NCBI RefSeq assembly: GCF_021130785.1
Contig: NC_060209.1
Location: 19,863,501 to 19,927,500, forward strand
From: Homalodisca vitripennis
Lineage: Eukaryota > Arthropoda > Insecta > Hemiptera > Cicadellidae
Direction: 5' to 3'
DNA: 64,000 nucleotides
Below the pieces are notes generated by a model. That model did no database searches. It saw nothing but the letters and a program-made list of their open reading frames with translations, and had not been told where the DNA came from. The translations under genes were made by a program, and so were the position numbers. Below are positions 24,500 through 34,589 of this stretch, in pieces (positions within the stretch are counted from its first letter, which is position 1; every line of letters begins with the position of its first letter).

Positions 24500-24874
24500 C
24501 AAGCCGAGAAGCAGAAACGGGAGGAAAAAATCAAAGCAAAAGCAGAAAGAGCAAGAATGAAATTATTCAAAGAAGAAAAAAATAAAGAGAAAAAGGACAA
24601 AGCACAGAAAAAACCGAAGAAAAGGAAACTCCATGAAAATTGACATGAAAGTAAAGGTAAAAAATTGAAGAAGAAAATACAACCAGAGACTGATGACTCA
24701 AGCGATGATAAAGATGATGACCAATGTTTGTATTGTGGGTACTTTTATTGCAAGTCAAATGAGGGATGGATAAGCTGTGTACAATGTAAGAACTGGGCAC
24801 ATAACTCTTGTGCTAATGTAGACAGTGAAGATGACGAAGTAGTTCTCATTTGCAAAGATTGTCACTCTGACTAG
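24500..24874 (+). pseudogene. pogo-type transposase C-terminus with PHD-like finger
   Basis: The frame resumes with a Lys/Glu-rich coiled segment (QAEKQKREEKIKAKAERARM), is cut by an in-frame TGA at 24641-24643, and continues in the same frame to TAG at 24872-24874. The last 65 codons hold an acidic stretch, then CLYCGYFYC, EGWISCVQCKNWAHNSC and CKDC. This C-x2-C, W, C-x2-C, H, C, C-x2-C spacing is a PHD-like zinc finger, known at the C-terminus of many insect Tigger-like transposases. The premature stop and the missing DDE domain make it a pseudogene. A polyadenylation signal AATAAA follows near 25019. Confidence 0.8.
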
Positions 24875-24904
24875 TTTCAGTAGGCCCAGGCTAAATTTCC
24901 AACA

Positions 24905-24936
24905 CCGTTCCGCCCCACCCATGGGGCGAAACGGGG
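24905..24936. repeat. Second internal inverted repeat of the terminal motif
   Basis: CCGTTCCGCCCCA (24905-24917) faces TGGGGCGAAACGG (24922-24934) with one mismatch and a 4-base loop. It sits 30 bases after the transposase stop codon, mirroring the hairpin in the 5' intron. Confidence 0.75.
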
Positions 24937-25102
24937 AAGTTTGTATTAATTTTGTTATTATATTTTATTATTAATATTTTTTATATAATACATCATGTAA
25001 ATAGCCAGTGTTATAACCAATAAACATATAATTATATATTTCGGTTGATTTTTTTTTATTCCTTCTTAACTTTTTGAATTAGGTTAGATTTAACATTAAG
25101 TG

Positions 25103-25124
25103 CCCCGTTCCGCCCCGCCTTCCC
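25103..25124 (-). repeat. Right terminal inverted repeat of pogo-type element
   Basis: Exact reverse complement of 23312-23333, followed by ACTA and further TA dinucleotides. Confidence 0.9.
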
Positions 25125-25129
25125 ACTAA

Positions 25130-26900
25130 TATAGCCATAAAGGTTGCATCCTTAATAAAAAAAAAAAAATACTTACATATATCATGTCATTCAATATAAT
25201 GATTTATTTATATTAAATATGCATTGATAATACTAAAAATAACATATTATTGTTAATAGTATGAAGCAATATTGTTAACCAAATTAGTACGTGTTAAGTA
25301 TATAAACAAATATTATTAAAAACATACCATAGGAAACTAATTTATGTCAATAATTAGCGTGACTCCATACTTACAATGTGTACAAGGTAGAGTACGCCAC
25401 ACCTCGTTTTGCTCAAGTCTATATCTCATTTAATTCTCATGACAGACAGACGATCATACAGAAAAAGAATTTTTCAGCTGCCAAGTAGACAGAAAAGAAG
25501 ATTTCCCAGCTGACTGAGTAATAGAGTTAAATGAGGCTGAGTGAAACTTCATGAGTAGACATGCATCATCATTGAATTAGTTCGAGAGCATTAATAATTC
25601 TTGAGTTATCCTGCGGATGGATGAGTGTGCTAGATAATAGGCTCAAATATATGCCCGTCATCATACAGAACAGTTTTATGTAGAAATGACTCGACGTGTA
25701 AAATTACGTCACATTAGCTCAATTCGCTCGTGGATACTCAGCAGAAAACAGACACATAGACTGAATGATACATGGACAAAATATGACATTTTCCAGAATC
25801 CTTGTTGATAACCAAGCAAAGTATTTAAAAAACTGTTTGAAAATTATTTTTATATTACATGGTTTTCTTGGTGTCATAATGGTTACTTATAAAACAGTGT
25901 TATTGCAAAAGTGTTTGATAACGCTCAGCCAATTCCCAAGTTACGCAAAATGTAAATGTTTCGATAGCCTTGCATCCTAAAGTTCGTCCTTTTCCAACCT
26001 ATAATTTCGGTCCAATTCGTGTTAATAATTTTTAAAATAATGAAAAACAGTTTTGTCGTTGTGAAATAATAAAATAGAAATTAGACTATAATTTATATTA
26101 TAATATTCACCTACCATTTCCTTAAATATTCACTGAATTACTTTTACTGTAAAACGTTGTGAGGAAACTTGCGGTTAAAAGACGTTAATAGACTTTCATC
26201 CTGCATATTGTAATTCTCTTGTAAAACTAATACCCTGTTTTACACTAAAACTGCGCGTTTGGGACAACGCGGGAAGCCGATAATCAGTAAATCGTGTTCA
26301 GTTGATTGTTCCATGACCTTTAATTATGGCCGGTGATTAATTGGAAGCTGCAGCATTGTTGACAACGAAACCGCCAGCGTCCACCGTGTCCTATGCATCA
26401 GACTTATGATCACCACAGGACAGCATTAATATTGTGTGAACTATAATCACATCTGCTATATCAAATTTATATACATACATTTTAAGAAACATAAAGCTAA
26501 CATAATATAGTCTAGCTTACTCACAAATCCTGATTACTTTCCGTAAAAGCTGCGTAAACTATGTGATTTACAATATCTAGGGTCAAATTAATTCTTTCAA
26601 TTATTTATATCGATTTTTGTGGTATCTCCGTGTAGAAGTGTAGGTCAACAAACGCATTATAGAACAGCGTCAACTATTAACAAATATTATATAAAAAACG
26701 CAATATAAATACATTAATTGACATAAAACACAAATAAAATTGAGTAAAAAAATAAACTTCTATAAAATGAACTTTGCTGATTTAGCTCTCTACAAGCGGT
26801 TTTGCTCACCACGATACGTAGGTCGTTTTCTTCTTAACTGTTTATCTTTCTTTCTTATTATATTTCAAGATACAAATTCTTTCCGAAAATACTACTTTAT
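25130..26900. other. A+T-rich stretch, one G+C-richer island
   Basis: No gene is supported. The island 26265-26420 has clearly higher G+C and contains TGACCTTTAATTAT, a nuclear-receptor half-site (AGGTCA on the complement) fused to a TAATTA-type core. It would suit a conserved regulatory element but has no further support. A 13-base A run at about 25149 may be a decayed poly(A). Confidence 0.45.
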
Positions 26901-26902
26901 AT

Positions 26903-26933
<31 letters not shown>
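26901..26933. repeat. (TA)n microsatellite
   Basis: Two uninterrupted TA tracts separated by a single phase break. They abut the left side of the tRNA-like element. Confidence 0.9.
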
Positions 26934-26934
<1 letters not shown>

Positions 26935-27061
26935 ATTTCAATAAACATTGAATTACAAAAAGTACCTGCTCCGCCGGGACTCGAACCCGGATCTATCACA
27001 TGCCGGGTGAAAGTGCTACCATTACACCACAGAGCCCTTACTTTTTACGATTCAATTATTT

Positions 27062-27064
<3 letters not shown>
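26933..27064 (-). mobile_element. tRNA-like foldback element, copy 1
   Basis: In the minus sense the unit runs AAAATAATTGAAT, then CGTAAAAAGTA, a 70-nt tRNA-like domain, TACTTTTTGTAATTCAAT, and GTTTATTGAAATTA. The sequences on each side of the tRNA-like domain are complementary over 18 positions with three mismatches, so they extend its acceptor stem. The same unit with the same ends occurs twice near 45 kb in different surroundings. The shared ends place the element borders here, within TA microsatellites. This copy shows that the unit of about 130 bases moved or was copied as a block. Confidence 0.6.
26967..27036 (-). tRNA. tRNA-like domain (Ala-type GGC loop), probably not a working tRNA
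   Basis: The 70 bases fold as a cloverleaf. The acceptor stem is GGCTCTG/CGGAGCA (first pair mismatched), the D stem GTGT/GCAC, the anticodon stem TTCAC/GTGAT (outermost pair mismatched) and the T stem CCGGG/CCCGG with loop TTCGAGT. The internal polymerase III boxes are intact (A box TGGTGTAATGGT, B box GGTTCGAGTCC). The 7-base anticodon loop CCGGCAT puts GGC at 34-36 (Ala), but base 33 is C instead of the near-universal T. The acceptor lacks the G3-T70 pair of alanine tRNA. A tRNA-derived repeat is more likely than a functional gene. Confidence 0.55.
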
Positions 27065-27106
<42 letters not shown>

Positions 27107-27180
27107 ATATATTATATATATATGTAATATATATATATGTATGTATATATATTTGTATATATAATATATATGTAATATAT
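27065..27180. repeat. (TA)n and TATG-type microsatellite
   Basis: Long TA tracts with TGTA interruptions flank the tRNA-like element on its right. Open frames reported through here simply translate the simple repeat. Confidence 0.9.
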
Positions 27181-28300
27181 ACAGGGTGTTCACAAAAAGG
27201 AGTGAGTAAAAAAACTTCTGTGGGTGATTCATCATTTCATACAAAACATACTATACAAACATAGGTGGAAAAATGTCTTGTTTAATCGTCAGCAACCATT
27301 AGCATTTTTTATAAAAAAATTTATATACACAAAATTATTTAAACTAAATAAACCAAATTTACCGCATAGGTTTGGATAAACAAGAGGTAAATTAAAAATT
27401 CTTGTTATTTTTTAATACTAACAAAATGGCGTCTTTTAAAATTTTTTTTCAAATCACGAAAAACTAGTATGATATTATTAAAAAAAACTTCTTTGCACCA
27501 AATATTTTTACGATTTTATTACAATTCAAGCTGTTTTTCTTTTAACACAATCCGTCAAATTATAAGTGAGCACGACCACTTTAAACGTACGCCTTAACAT
27601 ACCGGGAGAAGCAAACATTTAGTCTTTTAATAAGCATCAGCATTTTACATAGCACATAAACATATTACAATATGTCAAATATTTTTAAATTTTCATAACA
27701 ATTCCAACAATACTTTTTCAACAAAAACCCTCAATTCATAACGAGAACGACGACTTTAAAGGTGCGCTTGTACAAGCCACGAGCAACAAACAACTGATAC
27801 CTCTCAACCGTTTCATGTTAGGTGTTGTAGTACTTTTTAAATGTTTTAAATTATTATAAGTTAGATATTATCATAAACAAATCAAACGTATTACATTTTT
27901 CGTTCGGTAACTTAAGGACTTTCTAGAGTCAGACATATATTAACTCAAACTATACATATTTTATCAAGTATTTAACTATAAAAATAAAGTTACAAATTTT
28001 CAATTTGGTCATAAATGCACTTAAGATTATTTTTTAACTGAGTATACACAGCCACTGATAAAAAAATAAAGTTTTTTCCTTGTGACCCACATATTACGTA
28101 CAATACGTGGTTACCAAAACACGTGATACCTGCAGGAAATTTTACCGTATTATTGGTTCCATAAATGTTTAAATTAATATAAATATCAATTTAGTACACG
28201 CGATTTATACATAGATCATCAAATATAACCTTTAAAATATTAAATATCCATGCAACCATGAGAGAGTACCAACACAGTGAATGATGAGAGGATAATGTAA
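27181..28300. repeat. Probable decayed DNA element beginning ACAGGGTGTTCAC
   Basis: The block opens with ACAGGGTGTTCACAAAAAGG, a start seen on several insect DNA transposons and miniature elements. Inside, 27560-27600 (AGTGAGCACGACCACTTTAA) and 27740-27780 (AACGAGAACGACGACTTTAA) are an imperfect internal duplication about 180 bases apart. No open frame of note exists. The right border and class cannot be set. Confidence 0.35.
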
Positions 28301-28304
28301 CTAT

Positions 28305-29460
28305 TCATTATACGCTCAGATGTGCGCAGTAATCATAACCCGTAACTGACATTACGTTGCATAGTTTATACTGCGTACGTTCTGCAGATATACTATAAGT
28401 TGTGTCCGTACATTATATACCACGGTACAGTAATTATAAACCGTAACTGACCTTACATTACATAGTTTATACTGCGAACGTTCTGCAGACATACTCTGAG
28501 TTGTGTCCGTAGATTCTGTTCCACGGTGCAGTAATCATAACTGGTAACTGACCTTACGTTGCATAATTTATACTGCGTACGTTCTACAGACATACTCTGA
28601 GTTGTGTCCGTAGATTCTGTTCCACGGTGCAGTAATCATAACTGGTAACTGACCTTACGTTGCATAATTTATACTGCGTACGTTCTACAGACATAGTCTG
28701 AGTTGTGTCCGTAGATTCTGTTCCACGGTGCAGTAATCATAACTGGTAACTGACCTTACGTTGCATAATTTATACTGCGTACGTTCTACAGACATAGTCT
28801 GAGTTGTGTCCGTAGATTCTGTTCCACGGTGCAGTAATCATAACTGGTAACTGACCTTACGTTGCATAATTTATACTGCGTACGTTCTACAGACATAGTC
28901 TGAGTTGTGTCCGTAGATTCTGTTCCACGGTGCAGTAATCATAACTGGTAACTGACCTTACGTTGCATAATTTATACTGCGTACGTTCTACAGACATAGT
29001 CTGAGTTGTGTCCGTAGATTCTGTTCCACGGTGCAGTAATCATAACTGGTAACTGACCTTACGTTGCATAATTTATACTGCGTACGTTCTACAGACATAG
29101 TCTGAGTTGTGTCCGTAGATTTTGTTCCACGGTGCAGTAATCATAACTGGTAACTGACCTTACGTTGCATAATGTATACTGCTTACGCTCTACAGACATA
29201 CTCTGAGTTGTGTTCGTACATTCTGTACCATGGTACAGTAATTATAACCCGTAACTGACCTTACATTACATAGTTTATACTGTGTATGCTCTACAGACAT
29301 AGTCTGAGTTGTGTCCGTACATTCTATACCACGGTACAGTAATTATAAACCGTAACTGACTTTACATTACGCAGTTTATACTGCGTACGTTCTGCAGACA
29401 TACTCTGAGCTGTGTCCATATATTCTATACCACAGTGCAGTAATCATAACCCGTTTAATT
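28305..29460 (+). repeat. 101-bp tandem array (about 11 copies)
   Basis: CCACGG recurs at 28521, 28622 and 28723, giving a period of 101. The unit contains GTGCAGTAATCATAACTGGT, TTACGTTGCATAATTTATAC and GTCTGAGTTGTGTCCGTAGA. The central six or so copies are almost identical; copies at both edges are diverged (CATTATATACCACGG, ACATTACATAG). This is an actively homogenised centre with decaying flanks. The array's left-edge sequence reappears as an orphan near 49486. Confidence 0.93.
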
Positions 29461-29557
29461 CGTAGATGTTAACTGTAAATCTACGGTAAAAGACAGGAAT
29501 ATGTTGGCACAAAGCATTCCTTAGTTTAAACTAACCAAACATTGTTATGTAAATGAC

Positions 29558-29705
29558 ACTTGGAAATTAAACCCAGAGATTGAACGGCTTGAGATCAAAG
29601 CTGAACTAAAATTGCTTTCGGCGTTGACATTTCGGCAACCGTTGGAAGTATCTTTGTACGGCTTCCAGCGTCTGTATGTGTTCAATATTCTCATGCCTCT
29701 TTGCT
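29558..29705 (-). pseudogene. LINE reverse transcriptase C-terminal relic
   Basis: On the minus strand one frame reads KRHENIEHIQTLEAVQRYFQ, then RLPKCQRRKQF, a stop, and FSFDLKPFNLW. This matches the conserved segment that follows the reverse transcriptase domain in CR1/Jockey-like elements (a D/N-I-E-x-I-E-x-V-Q-R-x-F-x-x-x-L-P pattern followed by L-x-x-L-x). It is bounded by stops, contains one in-frame stop and is isolated between two satellite arrays. It is a short fossil. Confidence 0.5.
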
Positions 29706-29884
29706 TATACAAAATTATTTTTTGTTCGTAGAAGAAATTGTGTTATTTTGTATTATTAATTTCAAAATAAAATTAGTAATACGGTACCTCAGTTTTAATA
29801 AAACTATAGGCATGATAACTTAACAAACTTAATATTTTTAACTAACTAGATTTGGGACGAATTACGTCTAAATTTGGAGATTAC
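29706..29884. other. Spacer between LINE relic and satellite
   Basis: A+T-rich sequence without visible features. Confidence 0.5.
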
Positions 29885-32185
29885 GTACAATGAACATCAA
29901 TCTGCCACACATCACGGAACATATAATCCATCTACCACATACCAAACGTAACACATCATCCATCTAACACTCATTATGCACACTTCATCCATCAACCACA
30001 CATCAACGGAACACATCATCTACCTACCAAACTGACGGCACACATCATCTATCTACCACACATTACAGCACACATCTCCATCTAAAACTCATTATGCACA
30101 CTTCATCCATCAACCACACATCAACGGAACACATTATCTACCTACCAAACTGGCTGCACACATCATCCATCTACCACACATTACAGCACACATCATACAT
30201 CCAACACTCATTATGCACACTTCATCCATCAACCACACATCAACGGAACACATCATCTACCTACCAAACTGACGGCACACATCATCCATCTACCACACAT
30301 TACAGCACATGTCATCCATCTAATACTCATTATGCACACGTCATCCATCAACCACACATCAACGGAACACATCATCTACCTACCAATCTGACGGCACACA
30401 TCATCTATCTACACACATTACAGCACATATCATCCATCTAACACTCATTATGTACACTTCATCCATCAACCACACATCAACGGAACACATTATCTGTCTA
30501 CCAAACTGACAGCACACATCATCCATCTACCACACATTACAGCACACATCATCCATCTAACACTCATTATGCACACAACATCCATCTACACACATTACAG
30601 CACATATCATCCATCTAACACTCATTATGCACACTTCATCCATCAACCACACATCAACGGAATACATTATCTACCTACCAAACTGACGGCACACATCATC
30701 CATCTACCACACATTACAGCACACTCATCCATCTAACACTCATTATGCACACGTCATCCATCAACCACACATCAACGGAACACATCATCTACCTACCAAA
30801 CTGACGGCACACATCATCTATCTACCACACATTACAGCACACATCTCCATCTAAAACTCATTATGCACACTTCATCCATCAACCACACATCAACGGAACA
30901 CATTATCTACCTACCAAACTGGCTGCACACATCATCCATCTACCACACATTACAGCACACATCATACATCCAACACTCATTATGCACACTTCATCCATCA
31001 ACCACACATCAACGGAACACATCATCTACCTACCAAACTGACGGCACACATCATCCATCTACCACACATTACAGCACATGTCACCCATCTAATACTCATT
31101 ATGCACACGTCATCCATCAACCACACATCAACGGAACACATCATCTACCTACCAATCTGACGGCACACATCATCTATCTACACACATTACAGCACATATC
31201 ATCCATCTAACACTCATTATGCACACTTCATCCATCAACCACACATCAACGGAACACATTATCTGTCTACCAAACTGACAGCACACATCATCCATCTACC
31301 ACACATTACAGCACATATCATCCACCTAACACTCATTATGCACACAACATCCATCTACACACATTACAGCACATATCATCCATCTAACACTCATTATGCA
31401 CACTTCATCCATCAACCACACATCAACGGAATACATTATCTACCTACCAAACTGACGGCACACATCATCCATCTACCACACATTACAGCACACTCATCCA
31501 TCTAACACTCATTATGCACACGTCATCCATCAACCACACATCAACGGAACACATCATCTACCTACCAAACTGACGGCACACATCATCCATCTACCACATA
31601 TTACAGCACACATCATCCATCTAACACTCATTATGCACACTTCATCCATCAACCACACATCAACGGAACACATCATCTACCTACCAAACTGACGGCACAC
31701 ATCATCCATCTACCACACATTACAGCACACGTCATCCATCTAATACTCATTATGCACACGTCATCCATCAACCACAAATCAACGGAACACATCATCTACC
31801 TACCAATCTGACGGCACACATCATCCATCTACACACATTACAGCACATATCATCCATCTAACACTCATTATGCACACTTCATCCATCAACCACAAATCAA
31901 CGGAACACATTATCTGTCTACCAAACTGACGGCACACATCATCCATCTACCACACATTACAGCACACATCATCCATCTAACACTCATTATGCACACAACA
32001 TCCATCTACCATACATCAGCGGAACGCATCATCTATCTACCATACATTATGGCACACATGATCCATCTAACACTCATATGGCACTCATCATCCATCTACC
32101 ACACATCAACGGAACACATGATCCGTCTACCATACATGACGGCACACATCAGCCATCTGCCATACTTCACGGCATTAGGAAAAGA
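29885..32185 (+). repeat. Large satellite with 27-32-bp subunits and 769-bp higher-order repeat
   Basis: Four kinds of short subunit alternate: CATCTACCACACATTACAG, CATCTAACACTCATTATG, CATCAACCACACATCAACGG and CTACCTACCAAACTGACGG. Each is introduced by CACATCATC or a variant, giving a composite of about 113 bases. Variants repeat at a distance of 769 (for example CACATCTCCATCTAAAACTC at about 30067 and 30836), and the two 115-codon frames at 30094 and 30863 have the same translation. A third higher-order copy begins near 31600. The right edge, from 31980, decays into other variants. The plus strand is strikingly poor in G, and the resulting His/Ser/Thr-rich frames are not genes. Confidence 0.93.
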
Positions 32186-32640
32186 ATCACTTCCTCACTA
32201 ACAGTGTAGGGGAACTATATCAACACCTTGTTTGAAAACTAACAGTCAATTAATAATTACTGAGAGGGAGAGCCATGACATTATGAGCTCGGCCTAAAAC
32301 GAATGACTCCACCTATGAAGGTAACTCCAGTAAGGCCCAAAACGATGTGGGGAGAATTGAATGACGCAATCTCAATTCTATCTTAAAGGGTATTTTGTAT
32401 TGCTTTGACCAATCAGGGACGAGCTGTCATATAGTTGTGAATAGTTCCACTTGCTAACTGCAGCAAAGTGAAATCAAGTTTAAAATAACGCAGAATAACA
32501 ACGTTTTCCATACATAGTAGTAATTTGTATTGAAAAATAGAGGTTGTAAACGACATTGACGAAAGATGTGTGCTAGATTCGTTAACCAGTTCTTCAACAA
32601 ACAAATATATATACTACACTTTATTCTATCATACTGCCAC
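32186..32640. other. Spacer, nothing recognised
   Basis: Mixed-composition sequence. The minus-strand frames 32413-32604 and 32454-32660 overlap each other in different frames and are not supported. Confidence 0.45.
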
Positions 32641-33500
32641 CCCTCCTCGCGGGTTAGCAATATTGTCGGCCTCGCTCAGTGGAGAAGGGCGTGAGTATTG
32701 GTAGAGCGCCAGGACAACCAAGTTCTTGCGCAGTGACAGAGGACTACTAAGATTGACGGATACCCAGATGGTTACGGTTTGCTCGGTAATAAGGGCGCCA
32801 CCTTGTTGATGGGGTGTGATAGTCGCAGGTCTCCAACAAGGAACAGTTTCCTGCCCTCAGGTATGCTCAATCGAGACCACTACCATGCACGCAAGAACTA
32901 TTAGGTTTACGACACTAAGCCTTAGGTACTTAAATTAGCCACAGATTTCGGTTGATTATTTTCTAATAGTAAGTTGCAAGGTCTCTAATTAAATATCAGA
33001 CAATTAGAAATTAAAACCAATATTTCACATATTTCATTTTGTATTGCCTATTTCTCTCACAGTGCTAAGGTCTTAAACTAAATAAACAAATATTTATTTA
33101 ACTTAACTTAAACTTAACTCGTTGGCCAATTGAAATAAAAATACTAAAAATTATTACGGTAGGAGCGCTCCGATTACTAATACAAAATTACAGTGGCCAA
33201 AATCATGATGACCATATTCCTGAACTACAAAATTACAAAACAATAATTCACATGAATACATAATGGCTAGACATTAAATTAAGTTGAGTCCCATTTGTGA
33301 AGGTTCGGAACTGGATCCACCCTGATGCAGTTATTCAGGCCTAGTCCGATAGGTAGAGGCTCCACAATGACATTGACGGAGTTAGTCCATTTCCCAGGGG
33401 AGCACAATGGAATAAGTAGTGTAAAGTCTACTCACCAACTGGGCGGACCCAAAACACACACACGAGCCGTCGATTGTATCGTCCGTGCAATCCAATATTG
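32640..33500 (-). mobile_element. Possible retroelement remnant, minus strand
   Basis: Two G+C-rich blocks (32640-32920 and 33290-33490) flank an A+T-rich part. On the minus strand the first block is open for about 72 codons and ends in a purine-rich CGAGGAGGGGTGG, then TGA and AATAAA near 32620, as if it were the 3' end of a coding region with a polypurine tract and polyadenylation signal. Another AATAAA lies near 33085 in the same sense. No reverse transcriptase or integrase motif is visible. An untranslated exon of a host gene is an alternative. Confidence 0.25.
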
Positions 33501-34585
33501 AAACTTTAATTTCATAAAGTCAGTTTTATTCATTTTCTGCCGCTCATTGAAATCAGTAAACACTACTTATAATCAATCATGAAAACAATGTCAAACTTAA
33601 CTTAAAAGAAACCAGCTGACTAAAACAGCAACATCTGTCACTATTGTTGGTGTGTCTAACATACTCGTATTTAGCTTACAGCGGCCAGTAAAATGTAAAG
33701 AAACGTTTAATGTATAAACATATGTACATTAAAAAGCGCAGAATCTGCCAATTACAATGATATACAATATTGGTCTTAAACACAAAGCATAATTATTCTG
33801 ACACAGAAAAACTTAATTACGTTTGTTCTTACTTAAACTAATTAATTACAATAATTATAGTAAAGTGTATTGAAGTATTAACATAATGCATTAATGTATG
33901 CACTTTCACGGCAATGGTAGGTATAAATTTCATGACAACGGCCTTTACATTATTCTGAGTAAAACTAAATAATATACACACATTAGGACATAAAGTTACC
34001 GATTCAATTATTTATAGAACAGTTAACAAGTTTAGTAAGGAAATTTATGAGAGACGATGCAATTGTTACGAGATAATATCTCGGCCTAATTATGTACAAT
34101 TTACAGAAACAATTTGTGGTTACAGTATTTGACACTATGAACACTTATTTACAACTATTTATCTCCGTGAACTATTAAAAGACTAGATTAGTATTAATTT
34201 ATTACAGCTAACGTATTAATTTCCTACGTTTATCGACAGGACTTGACAATCTTACTACGAGGCCCAAGGCTTAGTTTACCGTAGATATTTAATTCTGTAA
34301 AGACAAAATTATTATACTGAAATTTTAACTGACATACGCAAGCGACAAAATATCAATGGCATGGTAATGGCTCACCTTAGCCTAACTCCTTTATTTGAAC
34401 AGCTGATTGGCGTCTAATCAGTGACCGTTCTGTTATTGCAGCAACAATGAATGCACGCTTCTTCATTTGGATGTAAAATTTCGTTATGTAGAGTGATCAG
34501 TTCTACATAACAATTGCTCAGGTAAAACAGAAAAGTACACGTCACAATACGAGTAAGCAATGTCTAAAATATCATTACGACTGTC
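33501..34585. other. A+T-rich stretch, nothing recognised
   Basis: No array, element end or plausible exon is seen. Confidence 0.5.
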
Positions 34586-34589
34586 ATAA

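Larger units (their letters stand above)
23310..25126 (+). mobile_element. Defective pogo/Tigger-type DNA transposon
   Basis: A perfect 22-bp terminal inverted repeat bounds the element: GGGAAGGCGGGGCGGAACGG plus GG at 23312-23333, and its complement at 25103-25124. TA dinucleotides lie at or near both ends, as expected for Tc1/mariner-pogo insertion. The motif CCGTTCCGCCCC or its complement recurs inside at 23678-23713 and 24905-24936, and in a degenerate form at 23340. Between lie a spliced transposase 5' region, a gap where the catalytic domain should be, a Lys-rich tail with a PHD-like finger, and AATAAA at about 25019. At 1.8 kb it is shorter than autonomous relatives. It is disabled by the deletion, an internal retroelement tail and one nonsense codon. 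Confidence 0.85.

Noticed and set aside
26740..27264. 174-codon plus frame
   Set aside because: Most of it translates TA microsatellites and the tRNA-like element; not a gene.
28305..29460. CRISPR-like appearance of regularly spaced repeats
   Set aside because: The 101-bp units are contiguous with no unique spacers, and the genome is animal; the same holds for the 58- and 67-bp arrays.
30094..31210. Two identical 115-codon frames in the satellite
   Set aside because: They are translations of the 769-bp higher-order repeat with a His/Ser/Thr-rich, G-poor composition; no start context, splice site or domain.
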